Assembly: GCA_002840905.1 (NCBI GenBank)
Contig: PHDD01000010.1
Span: forward strand, 62,001 to 126,000
Direction: 5' to 3'
Length of the DNA: 64,000 nucleotides
From: Bacteroidetes bacterium HGW-Bacteroidetes-4
GTDB lineage: Bacteria > Bacteroidota > Bacteroidia > Bacteroidales > SZUA-534
Positions 15,908 to 25,800 of this stretch are shown here, piece after piece; positions within the stretch are counted from its first letter, which is position 1; each line of letters opens with the position of its first letter. A program made the translations under genes and the position numbers. A model generated the notes under the pieces. The model was given only the letters and a program-made list of their open reading frames with translations, did no database searches and had not been told where the DNA came from.

Positions 15908-18355
15908 ATGATAGTTTTAAAGTTCGGCGGAACTTCAGTAGCCGATGCCAAACGCATACGAATTGTATCAGAAATTATTGGCAGTTACCACGAAACATCC
16001 CAACTTATAATAGTTGTTTCAGCCTTATCAGGAATAACCAATTTGCTTGAAGAAAGTGGAAAACTGGCTTTGGCCGGACACAAAAATTTTACGGAAACCA
16101 TCCAACAGATTGAAGACCGCCATTTTGAAATCATCAACCAGTTAATCGATCCAAAAAACCGCAGCGAGATTGCCGCGCATATAAAAATGCTTTGCAACGA
16201 AGCTGAAGAAATTTGTCAAGGAATTGCTATTCTGGGCGAATGGAGTAACCGGAGCAAAGCCAAGTTATTAAGTCTGGGCGAACAAATGTCATCGGGAGTA
16301 ATCAGTTCCGCCCTGAATCACCTGGGGCATCGCAACCAGCTTTTGGACAGCCGGAAAATAATAATTACCGACAATACCTATTTAGCCGGAAAAATAAATC
16401 ATAAACAATCGGCGACAAATGCCGCTGCTGCTTTCAGCGAGACCTGCCGTATTGCGATTGTTCCCGGTTTTATTGCCAGCAACGCTCAGGGAGAAGTTAC
16501 TACGCTGGGTCGCGGTGGTTCCGATTTTACAGCGGCCCTATTTGCCAATTATCTTGAAGCCGAACGCATTGAAATATGGACCGATGTAAACGGGATGCTT
16601 ACAGCAGCGCCACAAATGGTGTCGTCGGCCTATACCATTCCGGCATTGAGTTACGAAGAAGCCATGGAATTATCGCACTTCGGAGCCAAAGTAATTTACC
16701 CTCCAACGATTCAGCCGGCATTGGAAAAACGTATTCCCATCCGAATAAAAAACACCTTTGAGCCTGAAAATCCGGGGACTTTAATCAGCCATAATCCGAA
16801 TGTTAACGGAACCAATGTCCGCGGATTTTCATCGATTCCCGATATGTCGTTAATTACTGTATCAGGAAGTGGAATGGTAGGTGTACAGGGGATTGCCATG
16901 CGCGTTTTCAAAGCCTTAAATCAGGCCACAGTAAATGTAATGTTTATCACCCAGTCCTCGTCGGAACATACCATCTGCATTGGCGTAGCCTCAGCCGAAG
17001 CGGCTCAGGCCTGCCACTTTATTGACGAAGAATTTGAAAACGAAATTATCCGTAAAAAAGTTAATCCGGCCATTTACGAAGACAAACTCACCATAGTTGC
17101 CATGGTGGGCGATAAAATGAAAGAAAGTGTGGGCCTTGCCGGAAGAGCCTTTAAATTGCTTGGCGATAACGGAATAAATATTCGTGCCATTGCACAGGGA
17201 GGAACCGAACGGAACATATCGATTGTAGTTGCTGAAAAAGATACCAAAAAAGCGCTCAATGTGTTACACGATGGGTTCTTTTTATCGAAATACCGAAAAG
17301 TGCACCTGTTTAATTTAGGAATTGGTACCGTAGGCGGAACCATGCTGGAACAGCTAAGTGAGCAGGCTTGTTTTCTAAAGGAAGAATATGGCATCGATAT
17401 CAAGTTAGCCGGGGTAGCCAACAGTAAAAAAATGCTTTTCAATACCCAGGGCATCTCACTTGATAACTGGAATCAGGAACTTTTAAGCAATGGCGAACCT
17501 ATGCAAGCAGAGGAGTTTTTACTTCGTATGAAAGAAATGAATTTACGGAACAGCATTTTTATCGATAACACCGCTTCAACCCAAATAGCTGCCATTTACC
17601 CTAAAGTAGCCGAACTCAATATTCCGGTGGTTGCCTCGAACAAAATAATGGCCGCATCGCCAATAAAACAATTACTGGAATTTAAACAAAGCATCAAAAA
17701 GCGCGGGCTTAAATTCCTTCACGAAACCAATGTTGCGGCAGGGTTACCCGTACTAAAAACCATCGAGGATTTGGTTGCATCGGGCGATAAAATTTTAAAA
17801 ATCCAGGCGGTTCTTTCAGGCAGTCTGAATTATATTTTCAATTCCATCAGTCCTTCCGTTTCTTTTTCACAGGCAGTAATTCAGGCCCGCGATAAACGCT
17901 TAACCGAACCCGATCCCAGCATCGATTTGAGTGGACTCGATGTGCGACGCAAAATTTTGATACTGGCCCGTTCAAGTGGATACCCATTGGAACTGGAATC
18001 GGTTTCGAAAAAAGAAATTATTCCCGATAAGGAATTAAAAGCTCCTGATTTTAAAACCCTGTTAAAACAACTGGAAGCATATAATGACACCATTGAAAGA
18101 ATCCGTAAGCAAGCTGAAAGCGAACAAAAAAAGCTGCGTTATGTAGCCACCTTTGATCAGGGAAAAGCCACCACCGGACTTGAGATGGTTGACGCCAGTC
18201 ATCCGGCCTACTACCTCGATGGAATGGACAATATTATTTTACTTTACACCCGGAGGTACAACAAGCAACCGCTGGTGGTAAAAGGTGCCGGAGCGGGTCC
18301 TGAAGTTACTGCATCGGGGGTTTTTGCCGATGTCATGCGATTGGCTAACCGCTAA
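15908..18355 (+). CDS. thrA: Bifunctional aspartokinase / homoserine dehydrogenase
   Basis: An 815-residue fusion enzyme, close to the usual length of ThrA. The N-terminal aspartokinase (about 1-290) starts with KFGGTSVADAKRI and has TLGRGGSDFTAALFA, phosphorylating L-aspartate. Two ACT regulatory domains follow (about 310-450, including LITVSGSGMVG and VAMVGDKMKE). The C-terminal homoserine dehydrogenase (about 465-815) has the NAD(P) loop LFNLGIGTVGGTML and ends in TRRYNKQPLVVKGAGAGPEVTASGVFADVMRLA, reducing aspartate semialdehyde to homoserine. The ACT domains imply feedback inhibition, probably by threonine. It is first of three genes, with thrB 32 bases downstream, and is controlled by the leader upstream. 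Confidence 0.97.
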   Translation: MIVLKFGGTSVADAKRIRIVSEIIGSYHETSQLIIVVSALSGITNLLEESGKLALAGHKNFTETIQQIEDRHFEIINQLIDPKNRSEIAAHIKMLCNEAEEICQGIAILGEWSNRSKAKLLSLGEQMSSGVISSALNHLGHRNQLLDSRKIIITDNTYLAGKINHKQSATNAAAAFSETCRIAIVPGFIASNAQGEVTTLGRGGSDFTAALFANYLEAERIEIWTDVNGMLTAAPQMVSSAYTIPALSYEEAMELSHFGAKVIYPPTIQPALEKRIPIRIKNTFEPENPGTLISHNPNVNGTNVRGFSSIPDMSLITVSGSGMVGVQGIAMRVFKALNQATVNVMFITQSSSEHTICIGVASAEAAQACHFIDEEFENEIIRKKVNPAIYEDKLTIVAMVGDKMKESVGLAGRAFKLLGDNGINIRAIAQGGTERNISIVVAEKDTKKALNVLHDGFFLSKYRKVHLFNLGIGTVGGTMLEQLSEQACFLKEEYGIDIKLAGVANSKKMLFNTQGISLDNWNQELLSNGEPMQAEEFLLRMKEMNLRNSIFIDNTASTQIAAIYPKVAELNIPVVASNKIMAASPIKQLLEFKQSIKKRGLKFLHETNVAAGLPVLKTIEDLVASGDKILKIQAVLSGSLNYIFNSISPSVSFSQAVIQARDKRLTEPDPSIDLSGLDVRRKILILARSSGYPLELESVSKKEIIPDKELKAPDFKTLLKQLEAYNDTIERIRKQAESEQKKLRYVATFDQGKATTGLEMVDASHPAYYLDGMDNIILLYTRRYNKQPLVVKGAGAGPEVTASGVFADVMRLANR

Positions 18356-18387
18356 ATAACTTTAAGAAAAAACACTTACTTTTAAGG

Positions 18388-19320
18388 ATGGAAAAGAAAA
18401 AAATAAAAGCTTTTGCGCCGGCATCGGTGGCTAATGTGGGTTGCGGATTCGACGTACTGGGATTTGCCATGGACAAGGTGGGCGATAGTTTAGAAATAGA
18501 ACTCACCTCACAAGCCGGAATTCAGATACAGGCCATACAAGGACAGGGAAATCTATCGACCGATCCTGAAAAAAATGTTTGCGGGGTTGTTGCCAAAGCC
18601 ATGCTCGACAAATTAAATCATCAGGGTGGATTAAACCTGCAACTAACCAAAGGTATTCTTCCCGGAAGCGGTTTAGGATCGAGCGCTGCCAGTTCAGCCG
18701 TTACAGCATTTGCAGTAAATGAACTGTTTAACCGGCCTTTTACCGAACTGCAGTTGGTTGAGTTTGCCATGCTAGGCGAAAAACTGGCTTCGGGTACTGC
18801 TCATGCCGATAATGTAGCTCCTGCCCTAATGGGCGGTTTTGTGGCTGTACGAAGTTATGAACCGCTCGATATTATTAAAATTCCTTTTCCCGATGAATTG
18901 TATTGTACGGTTATCCATCCCAAAATAGAACTTCGAACCGAATTATCGCGAAATATTTTAAAACAACAGGTTCCATTAAAAACTGCCATCAGGCAATGGG
19001 GAAATGTTGCGGGATTAATTGCCGGTTTATACAGCGATAATTACGAATTAATAGGTCGTTCGCTTACCGACTATATTGTGGAACCTGTGCGTTCGTTGCT
19101 TATTCCCGGTTATGCCCGCTTAACTGAAGCCGCTTTTCTGGCTGGTGCGCTGGGTTCAGGAATTTCAGGTTCAGGGCCATCGGTTTTCTCGCTTTGTAAG
19201 GGAAAAGAAACCGCCAACGATGTGGCTAAAGCTTTCCAAGAAAAAGCCATACTTATGGGATTACCCTTCGATGTGTACGTCTCAAAAATTTCAAAAATGG
19301 GTTGCCGAATCATTGAATAA
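18388..19320 (+). CDS. thrB: Homoserine kinase
   Basis: A 310-residue GHMP-family kinase that phosphorylates L-homoserine to O-phospho-L-homoserine. The N-terminus KAFAPASVANVGCGFDVLGFAMD is the typical homoserine kinase start. The ATP-binding GHMP motif LPGSGLGSSAASSAVTA lies near residues 90-106, and the C-terminal glycine loop is GALGSGISGSGPSVFSL. The gene sits between thrA and thrC with 32 and 35 bases of spacing and has no promoter of its own that could be recognised. Length is normal for the family. Confidence 0.97.
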   Translation: MEKKKIKAFAPASVANVGCGFDVLGFAMDKVGDSLEIELTSQAGIQIQAIQGQGNLSTDPEKNVCGVVAKAMLDKLNHQGGLNLQLTKGILPGSGLGSSAASSAVTAFAVNELFNRPFTELQLVEFAMLGEKLASGTAHADNVAPALMGGFVAVRSYEPLDIIKIPFPDELYCTVIHPKIELRTELSRNILKQQVPLKTAIRQWGNVAGLIAGLYSDNYELIGRSLTDYIVEPVRSLLIPGYARLTEAAFLAGALGSGISGSGPSVFSLCKGKETANDVAKAFQEKAILMGLPFDVYVSKISKMGCRIIE

Positions 19321-19355
19321 GGTTTCCATTGGCAAAATGACTAAAATAACAAAGC

Positions 19356-20648
19356 ATGAAATTCTACAGCATAAAGGATAAAAGACATCAGGTGAGTTTT
19401 GCAGAAGCCATGATTAATGGATTGGCTCCGGAAAACAGCCTGTATTTTCCTAATAAAATTCCTGTCTTCAGTAAGCATTTTTTTTCCAACATACAGCAAA
19501 TGACACTGCCCGAGCTTGCTTTTCAGGTACTAAAACCTTATGTCGAAGAAAATATTAGTTCTGCTGAACTGGTAGAAATTACCGAACAGGTTTTCGATTT
19601 TAAGATACCTTTGGTTCCCGTGCAGGATTCGGTTTATGCATTGGAATTATTTCACGGACCCACCTTGGCGTTTAAAGATGTGGGAGCCCGTTTTTTGGCC
19701 CGTTGCATGCAGCATCTGAATAAAAACCTTACGGCCCGAGTTTTGGTGGCCACCAGTGGTGATACCGGAAGCGCAGTGGCCAATGGGTTTTTAGGAATTG
19801 AAGGAACACAGGTTGTGGTTCTTTATCCCAAAGGAAAAGTGAGCCCTTTGCAACAAAAACAATTTGCCACACTGGGACAAAACATTAAACCCATAGCTGT
19901 AAATGGCACTTTTGACGATTGCCAGCGCCTGGTAAAAACTGCTTTTTCCGATTCCGATATTAATAAAAAAATGAATCTTACATCGGCCAATTCAATCAAT
20001 GTTGCCCGGTGGATTCCACAATCGGTTTATTATTACTGGGCTGTAGCACAGGTTGCCGAAAAACAAAAGAAGATTGTTGTTTCGGTTCCCAGTGGCAATC
20101 TGGGAAATCTGACTTCGGGAATTTTGGCTAAAAAAACCGGATTACCTATTGATACGTTTATAGCAGCAAGTAATAAAAACGACACCATACCCCGCTATTT
20201 AAAATCCGGAATTTACAAGCCCATGCAAACCGTGCAGACCATAGCCAATGCAATGGATGTGGGCGACCCCAACAATTTTTCGCGTTTGATCGAGCTATAT
20301 CATTCCGATTACAATAAAATAAAACAGGAGGTGCTTAGTTTCAGTTACCCGGACGATGATATTAAAAAATGGATTAAAAACTGTTACCAAAACAACCAGT
20401 ACCTGCTCGATCCTCATGGAGCTACAGGATTTGCTTCGTTAATCGAAAGCAAATTGAGTCCGGACCAGGTAGGAATATTTTTAGAAACTGCCCATCCGGC
20501 AAAATTCAGGGAAACGGTTGAAGCCGTGATTGAGCAAAAAATTATACTCCCAGAAAGGCTCGCCGCCTTCGATAAAAGAACCATTCAAACCGATGAACTC
20601 GACGCATCGTACGATGGTTTCAAAGCATATTTGATGCAACTGAGTTAA
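19356..20648 (+). CDS. thrC: Threonine synthase
   Basis: A 430-residue PLP-dependent enzyme converting O-phosphohomoserine to threonine, the last step of the operon's pathway. The PLP lysine is K107 in HGPTLAFKDVGARF. The phosphate-binding stretch VATSGDTGSAVANGF, the serine-rich loop TSANSINVARWIPQ and the GNLGNLTSG motif are present. The start MKFYSIKD is the usual threonine synthase N-terminus. No terminator hairpin was seen after the stop; the parA-like gene begins 153 bases later with its own AT-rich upstream region. Confidence 0.97.
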   Translation: MKFYSIKDKRHQVSFAEAMINGLAPENSLYFPNKIPVFSKHFFSNIQQMTLPELAFQVLKPYVEENISSAELVEITEQVFDFKIPLVPVQDSVYALELFHGPTLAFKDVGARFLARCMQHLNKNLTARVLVATSGDTGSAVANGFLGIEGTQVVVLYPKGKVSPLQQKQFATLGQNIKPIAVNGTFDDCQRLVKTAFSDSDINKKMNLTSANSINVARWIPQSVYYYWAVAQVAEKQKKIVVSVPSGNLGNLTSGILAKKTGLPIDTFIAASNKNDTIPRYLKSGIYKPMQTVQTIANAMDVGDPNNFSRLIELYHSDYNKIKQEVLSFSYPDDDIKKWIKNCYQNNQYLLDPHGATGFASLIESKLSPDQVGIFLETAHPAKFRETVEAVIEQKIILPERLAAFDKRTIQTDELDASYDGFKAYLMQLS

Positions 20649-20801
20649 AAAAAATGGTATACACATCTACCAAAAATTTTATATTTTTTAAAAAAACCGA
20701 GTTTGAATGTGTAACTTATGTTAAAATGAAAATTTCACATCAATTTCCCCAGTGCTTGATAAATATTATTAAATTAGCACAAGTCATATCAAACCGAGAC
20801 T

Positions 20802-21563
20802 ATGGGAAAATTAATTTCTGTAATCAACAATAAAGGAGGAACCGGTAAAACCACAACCGTATTAAATCTGGGAGCCGCCTTAAAAAAGATGAAATACAAG
20901 GTATTGCTTATCGATCTTGATAGTCAATGTAACCTGACCAATTCCCTTCACCTGACCAATATAAAAAACCATGTAGGCGAATTGTTGTTGGAAAAATGCG
21001 CAATGGAAAATTGTATTCACCAGGCGGAAGGAATGGATGTTATTCCCTCGTCGCCCAATTTGCTCGATTTTGAATACATGATTAACAACGAACCAGGCCG
21101 TGAATTTCTGCTGCGTGAAGTATTAAACAAAACAAACAGCTACGACTTTGTATTGATGGATTGCCCACCCAGTATGGGAACGCTGTCGATAAATTCGTTG
21201 GTTGCCGCTAACCAATATATTGTTCCCATGCAGGCTGAGAATTTTGCATTTATTGGCCTCGACCGTATTCTGCAAACAGCCGAAAAAGTGCAAAAACGAA
21301 TGAATACAGAACTTGCTTTAGCCGGAATACTTTTTATTAAGTACCAGCCACGAACTAAATTCGGACAAGCAGTTTTAACCAACATTACTGAAAATAACCT
21401 ACTTAAAAATAAATTGTTTAATGCCTATATCAGGCAGGATATCATGCTTATGGAAGCCACAGCCTTTGGACAATCCATTTTTGAATATGCTCCCAAAAGT
21501 CGTGGAGCATTCGATTATTTTACCTTTGCAAAAGAACTCGTAGCAAATTATGAAAAAAACTAA
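20802..21563 (+). CDS. ParA-family ATPase
   Basis: A 253-residue ParA/Soj-type P-loop ATPase. The deviant Walker A motif NNKGGTGKTTT lies at about residues 9-19. Walker A' and B motifs are LLIDLDSQCNLTNS and FVLMDCPPSMGTLS, followed by VPMQAENFAFIGL. Such ATPases bind DNA non-specifically as dimers and move or position a cargo set by a partner. No parB gene is adjacent; instead an 87-residue protein overlaps its end by 14 bases, as expected of a dedicated small partner. It could be a chromosomal orphan partition or positioning system rather than the main chromosome ParA. Confidence 0.93.
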   Translation: MGKLISVINNKGGTGKTTTVLNLGAALKKMKYKVLLIDLDSQCNLTNSLHLTNIKNHVGELLLEKCAMENCIHQAEGMDVIPSSPNLLDFEYMINNEPGREFLLREVLNKTNSYDFVLMDCPPSMGTLSINSLVAANQYIVPMQAENFAFIGLDRILQTAEKVQKRMNTELALAGILFIKYQPRTKFGQAVLTNITENNLLKNKLFNAYIRQDIMLMEATAFGQSIFEYAPKSRGAFDYFTFAKELVANYEKN

Positions 21564-21813
21564 AAAAAATATTAAACAATTTAAGCAAGCCTTGCTAACT
21601 AATACCGGGTTCATCAAGCAAAACGAAGAACCGGAACCAATTCCGGCAGCACAGCATGAATCGTTAATTGAAAGCGATATATTGCAAAAGTTTACCCTTT
21701 TGGCCGAATTTGAAGGAACAAATACGAAAGAACTTATTAATAAAGCCTTAAACCATTTCCTTCGCCTCAAAAGTTTACAGCTCGAGGAGGCTATGAAAAA
21801 GCAAAACGACTAA
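21550..21813 (+). CDS. Small RHH-like partner of the ParA-family ATPase
   Basis: An 87-residue basic protein whose ATG lies inside the end of the ParA gene (14-base overlap, translational coupling likely). The first half is Lys-rich and probably disordered. The second half, ILQKFTLLAEFEGTNTKELINKALNHFLRLK, has the strand-helix-helix pattern of ribbon-helix-helix DNA-binding proteins. Basic N-terminal tails on small centromere-binding proteins (ParG-like) stimulate ParA ATPases, so a similar role is a reasonable inference. No named family is certain. No inverted-repeat centromere-like array was seen nearby. Confidence 0.7.
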   Translation: MKKTKKNIKQFKQALLTNTGFIKQNEEPEPIPAAQHESLIESDILQKFTLLAEFEGTNTKELINKALNHFLRLKSLQLEEAMKKQND

Positions 21814-21884
21814 ATCTTTATTGGTTTGGCATACTAAACAACCAGACATAGCAGTTTAATAAAAATCATAAGAAAATACCATTT

Positions 21885-22400
21885 ATGTTATTCGAGATTT
21901 TAAAATATACCATTCCCGCATTAATTGTCTTTCTTACCGCCTATTTGATTTTAAACAGACTCATTACCAACGAGCACAATAAACAAAAGGTTAAGATTGT
22001 ACTGAACAATCAAAAAATTATAACTCCTATCAGAATACAGGCATATGAACGGATGGTACTCTTTTTGGAACGAATTTCGCCCCAATCGCTGGTGTTGCGT
22101 ACACAAAAACCCAACATGACGAACCTCGATTTGCAGAATGCTTTGTTGCGCAACATTCGTTCCGAATTTGAACACAACATGGCTCATCAGCTTTATGTAA
22201 GTGATAAAGCTTGGGAAATGGTTAAAACAGCCAAAGAAAATCTGGTTAAAATTATTAATCAGAATGCCATACGGGTTAAACCCGATGCCCCGGCTATCCA
22301 GCTCAGCAAACTAATTTTAGAAAAAATGATGGATGGCGACAACGACCCGGCACAAAAAGCACTTACTTTTCTTAAATCCGAAATTCGCACCCTATTTTAA
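21885..22400 (+). CDS. Conserved Bacteroidota membrane-anchored protein (DUF7935-like)
   Basis: A 171-residue protein with one N-terminal membrane helix (about 5-27, ILKYTIPALIVFLTAYLILN) and a helical cytoplasmic part. The part around ITPIRIQAYERMVLFLERISPQSLVLR is characteristic of a conserved Bacteroidota family of unknown function that I believe is DUF7935. It follows the ParA/RHH pair by 71 bases on the same strand and may belong to the same transcript. Its membrane tethering next to a ParA system is suggestive but not proof of a link. Confidence 0.7.
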   Translation: MLFEILKYTIPALIVFLTAYLILNRLITNEHNKQKVKIVLNNQKIITPIRIQAYERMVLFLERISPQSLVLRTQKPNMTNLDLQNALLRNIRSEFEHNMAHQLYVSDKAWEMVKTAKENLVKIINQNAIRVKPDAPAIQLSKLILEKMMDGDNDPAQKALTFLKSEIRTLF

Positions 22401-22551
22401 GCACTCCAAAAAATTGAGTCAATTGTTATTCTCAATAGTTTCCGCATTGTGAAATAATATATAGCTTAATTACCTTCAAAAAAAACAAACCACACTTTTA
22501 ACAGGTAGAAATTTTTATCCTTCCATCGTTTTTGCAATCGTTTGAAAGATT

Positions 22552-22571
22552 TTCCGTGTACCTTAACGGAA
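22552..22571. promoter_or_regulatory. LacI-type operator copy upstream of susC
   Basis: TTCCGTGTACCTTAACGGAA matches 17 of 20 bases of the operator at 62461-62480 and 13 of 14 of the core CGTGTACGTTAACG shared by both sites before the lacI gene. Its outer arms TTCCGT/ACGGAA are perfectly symmetric. It ends 9 bases before a TATTTTTG -7 box, so it covers the -33 region. Confidence 0.75.
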
Positions 22572-22580
22572 TTTTGGGAG

Positions 22581-22588
22581 TATTTTTG
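22581..22588 (+). promoter_or_regulatory. Candidate -7 box of the susC transcript
   Basis: TATTTTTG fits TAnnTTTG and lies directly downstream of the operator copy, an arrangement that also occurs at the lacI promoter. A second box, TAAATTTG at 22728-22735, also fits and would start a shorter transcript. Confidence 0.5.
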
Positions 22589-22752
22589 TTTGTTTCCTAA
22601 TTACTAAATACATACGCTTTGATTTTGGAACACAATTACCCTTTTATTAAAATAAGGATACCCGCTTATGGAATATTTACCCCTCAAAATAGGAATTCGG
22701 AAATTTCACACGACCGTTTGAATGCGCTAAATTTGGGATATATCATTAAAAA

Positions 22753-22857
22753 ATGGAAAGCACCGAAAAAAAAATTCAGCATTTAAAATATTACATCTTA
22801 TTAGGGATTTTAGCATTTATCGTTTTTTTAGTAATAATAATTGAAACCGTTTTTTGA
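22753..22857 (+). CDS. 34-residue single-pass membrane peptide (candidate small gene)
   Basis: ATG at 22753 opens a 34-codon ORF ending at TGA 22855. A charged head (MESTEKKIQHLK) is followed by 22 hydrophobic residues (YYILLGILAFIVFLVIII and then ETVF), which is the pattern of a real single-pass membrane peptide rather than random sequence. It lies between a candidate -7 box (22728-22735) and the SusC gene, 14 bases ahead of the susC ATG. Coding status is unproven; it may regulate translation of susC by its position. Confidence 0.4.
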   Translation: MESTEKKIQHLKYYILLGILAFIVFLVIIIETVF

Positions 22858-22871
22858 ACCTATTCATTAAT

Positions 22872-25800
22872 ATGTATAAACAAATGATACCAATTAGTTT
22901 TAAGAGCCGGATACGTAAGGTAACCGGCGTATCTTTTCTTCTATTGTTGATGACCCATGCCTGGGCTCAAAAACAGATAACAGGTACCGTAACTTCAGTC
23001 AGTGATGGCTTGCCACTTCCAGGAGTCAACATTATGGTGCAGAACAGCACAATTGGAACCATTACCGATATTGATGGTAATTTTTCCCTTAGTGTTCCTG
23101 ATGATGCACAGGTTTTGGTTTTCTCCATGATGGGGATGTTAACCGAAGAGATACCAATAAATGGTCAATCTACCATTAATGTCTCGATGATTGAAGATTT
23201 AATTGGCCTTGACGAAGTAATTGTAGTGGGTTATGGTACCATGAAAAAGTCAGACTTGACTGGATCAGTTGGTTCCATTAGTACCGAAAACCTGGTAAAA
23301 CGAGGCTCCCCTTCTCTTTTAGAATCAATGCAGGGAGCAGTTGCCGGGGTAAGCATCACCCAAAGTGGTGGCCGTAATCAAGCCGCCGGATACGATTTTC
23401 AAATCCGGGGTAAATCATCAATTAACTCCGATGTAACCCCCCTATATGTGGTAGATGGGGTAATTGTAGGCGATATTGATTTTTTGAATCCCCAGGACAT
23501 CGAACGCGTCGATATACTAAAAGATGCCTCATCAACGGCCATATATGGTTCACGGGCAACCGCCGGTGTGGTAATGATTACTACCAAAAGTGGAAAATCC
23601 TTTGCAGGAAAATCGGAAACTAAACCCTCGGTTACTTACGATGGCTACTATGGATTTACAAAAATTGCCCGCATGCCCGATTTTATGGATGCTCAGCAGT
23701 TTTACGATTACCGAGTACTTAATTTTCTGAGCACCAACGATCTTTCGTCACAACCGGTTTACCGCATGGCTCCTGAGAGTTTCCAGCAGGGAATGCTTTA
23801 CGACGGCACCAGTAAATATGTACTAAAAGAGATGTTAAATAATGGTGAATCGTACGACTGGCCCAACATGATAACCCAGGACGGACACGAGCAAAACCAC
23901 TTTCTTACTGTTAGCGGAGCCACAGAGTCGGTAAGTTATTATTTTGGAACCGGGTACAATACTAATATTGGAACCTACAAAGGCGATGCGCAGGATAGGT
24001 TTAACCTTAAGGGTAGTGTCGATTCAAAAATTAACGATTATTTTTCGGCTGGTATGAACTTTAACCTTTCGCATACCAAAACCGATTACGCCAGCGATAA
24101 TGCTATTAAAAACGCCTTTCGCATGAACCCCTTTATGCGCCCTTACGATGAAAATGGCGAATACAACATACGACCCGGAAACTTCCAGGCTATGGGTACT
24201 GCTTCGCACCAATTTTCAGATCAGGTAAATCCTCTGCTTTATAACGAGGATGAAATTAAAGAAGGAAAAAACTACCGGGTATTGGGTAATGTGTACCTGG
24301 AGGTCAAACCAATTGATAACCTATCGTTAAAAACAACATTTTCACCTAACTTCAGTCAAACCCGTACCGGTGAATACCAGGGCGATGCCGTAGGAAATAC
24401 TCCTACCGGATTTTATACATCGACCCAGGGTTTCGATTGGACCTGGGACAATATTATCAATTATAATTTGACCTCAGGAGACCATTCCATGGGTGCTATG
24501 GGTTTATTCAGTATGAATGCCTATAACTACGAAAGGTACTATATGGAAGTAACTGATCCTACTGAGGGAACTAAATGGTACAACCTGGGCTCCGGTACGA
24601 TGCAGGAATATGCTTCAGAATATGCAGAAAATAGTATGGTTTCCTATGCTTTGCGATTGAATTATACGTTCCGTGGAAAATACATGATAACAGCTACAGC
24701 CCGGGCTGATGGTTCCTCCCGGTTTGCCAAAGATTATCAGTGGGGTACCTTTCCATCGGCTGCTTTGGCCTGGCGCATTTCGGAAGAAGATTTTATGCGT
24801 AACAGCTGGTTATCGAACCTGAAATTGCGTTTAAGCTACGGTATAACCGGAAACAACTCGGGTATCGGTAACTACGCTACCCATACCATAGGTGCCGGGC
24901 CAAATTATTACGCCTTTGGAAATCAACTGGCTTACGGGTATTACCCCAGCGGTGTAGTTAATTCGGCCTTAACCTGGGAAACCTCATCGGAAACCAACTT
25001 TGGTTTCGATTTTGGTTTATTTGCCGGGAAAATTTCAGGTACAGTCGATATTTATAACAAAGATTCAAAAAACCTGCTTTACGAAAAGTCGCTTCCCTTA
25101 GCATCAGGTGGAGGAACTGTAATTGATAACGTTGGTAAAGTTCGTAACCGGGGAATTGAATTATCATTAAATACGGTGAATATAAGCACCAACGATTTAA
25201 CCTGGGAAACATCGTTTACCTTTTCAGCCAATAAAAACAAAGTATTTGAAATTAATGGATCAAACGATTTTTTAATTGATATCGATTATCCCATAACACG
25301 GTCCCTGTTTCTGAATGAACCGGTTAATAATATCTATGCTTACGAATGGGATGGCATTGTAAGCGACAAATTAATGACTGTTCCTGATAATGCCGCATCA
25401 ACAGCAGGAGGTTTTACTCCGGGTACCCAGGTTACCGAGGCCGACTATTACTATGCCATTTATGGCTGGACCGAAGGTATGCCCAAAATTGCAGACCAGA
25501 ATCAGGATGGTGTAATTGATGCCGACAACGACAAGAAAGTACAGGGAAGTCAGGATCCCCAATGGACAGGAAGCATCAGCTCAAACCTGACCTATAAAAA
25601 CTGGGACTTTTCATTTTCTATTTATACCAAGCAAAACTATCTGGTATATTCCAATTTTTTGTATGAATACTACAATTACGCTTATCGCGGATGGAATAAG
25701 CTGAATATGGACTACTACATACCGGCAGGAACCCTGATTGACGCTGACGGCATTACTGCAGATGGATTGTATGTTAATCCGGTGTATCAGGAACAAACCC

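Larger units (their letters stand above)
22401..22752. other. Intergenic region upstream of the pectin locus
   Basis: No ORF is seen in the first 350 bases. A weak 6-bp hairpin (ATTGAG 22413-22418 with CTCAAT 22431-22436) follows the upstream gene. The region then holds a LacI-type operator copy (22555-22568) and two candidate -7 boxes (22581-22588 and 22728-22735), each described separately. Transcripts from the first box would carry an untranslated leader of about 160 bases before the small ORF at 22753. Confidence 0.6.

Noticed and set aside
22854..22871. TTG start for susC
   Set aside because: The ATG at 22872 gives a normal signal peptide; the TTG lies in the end of the small ORF.
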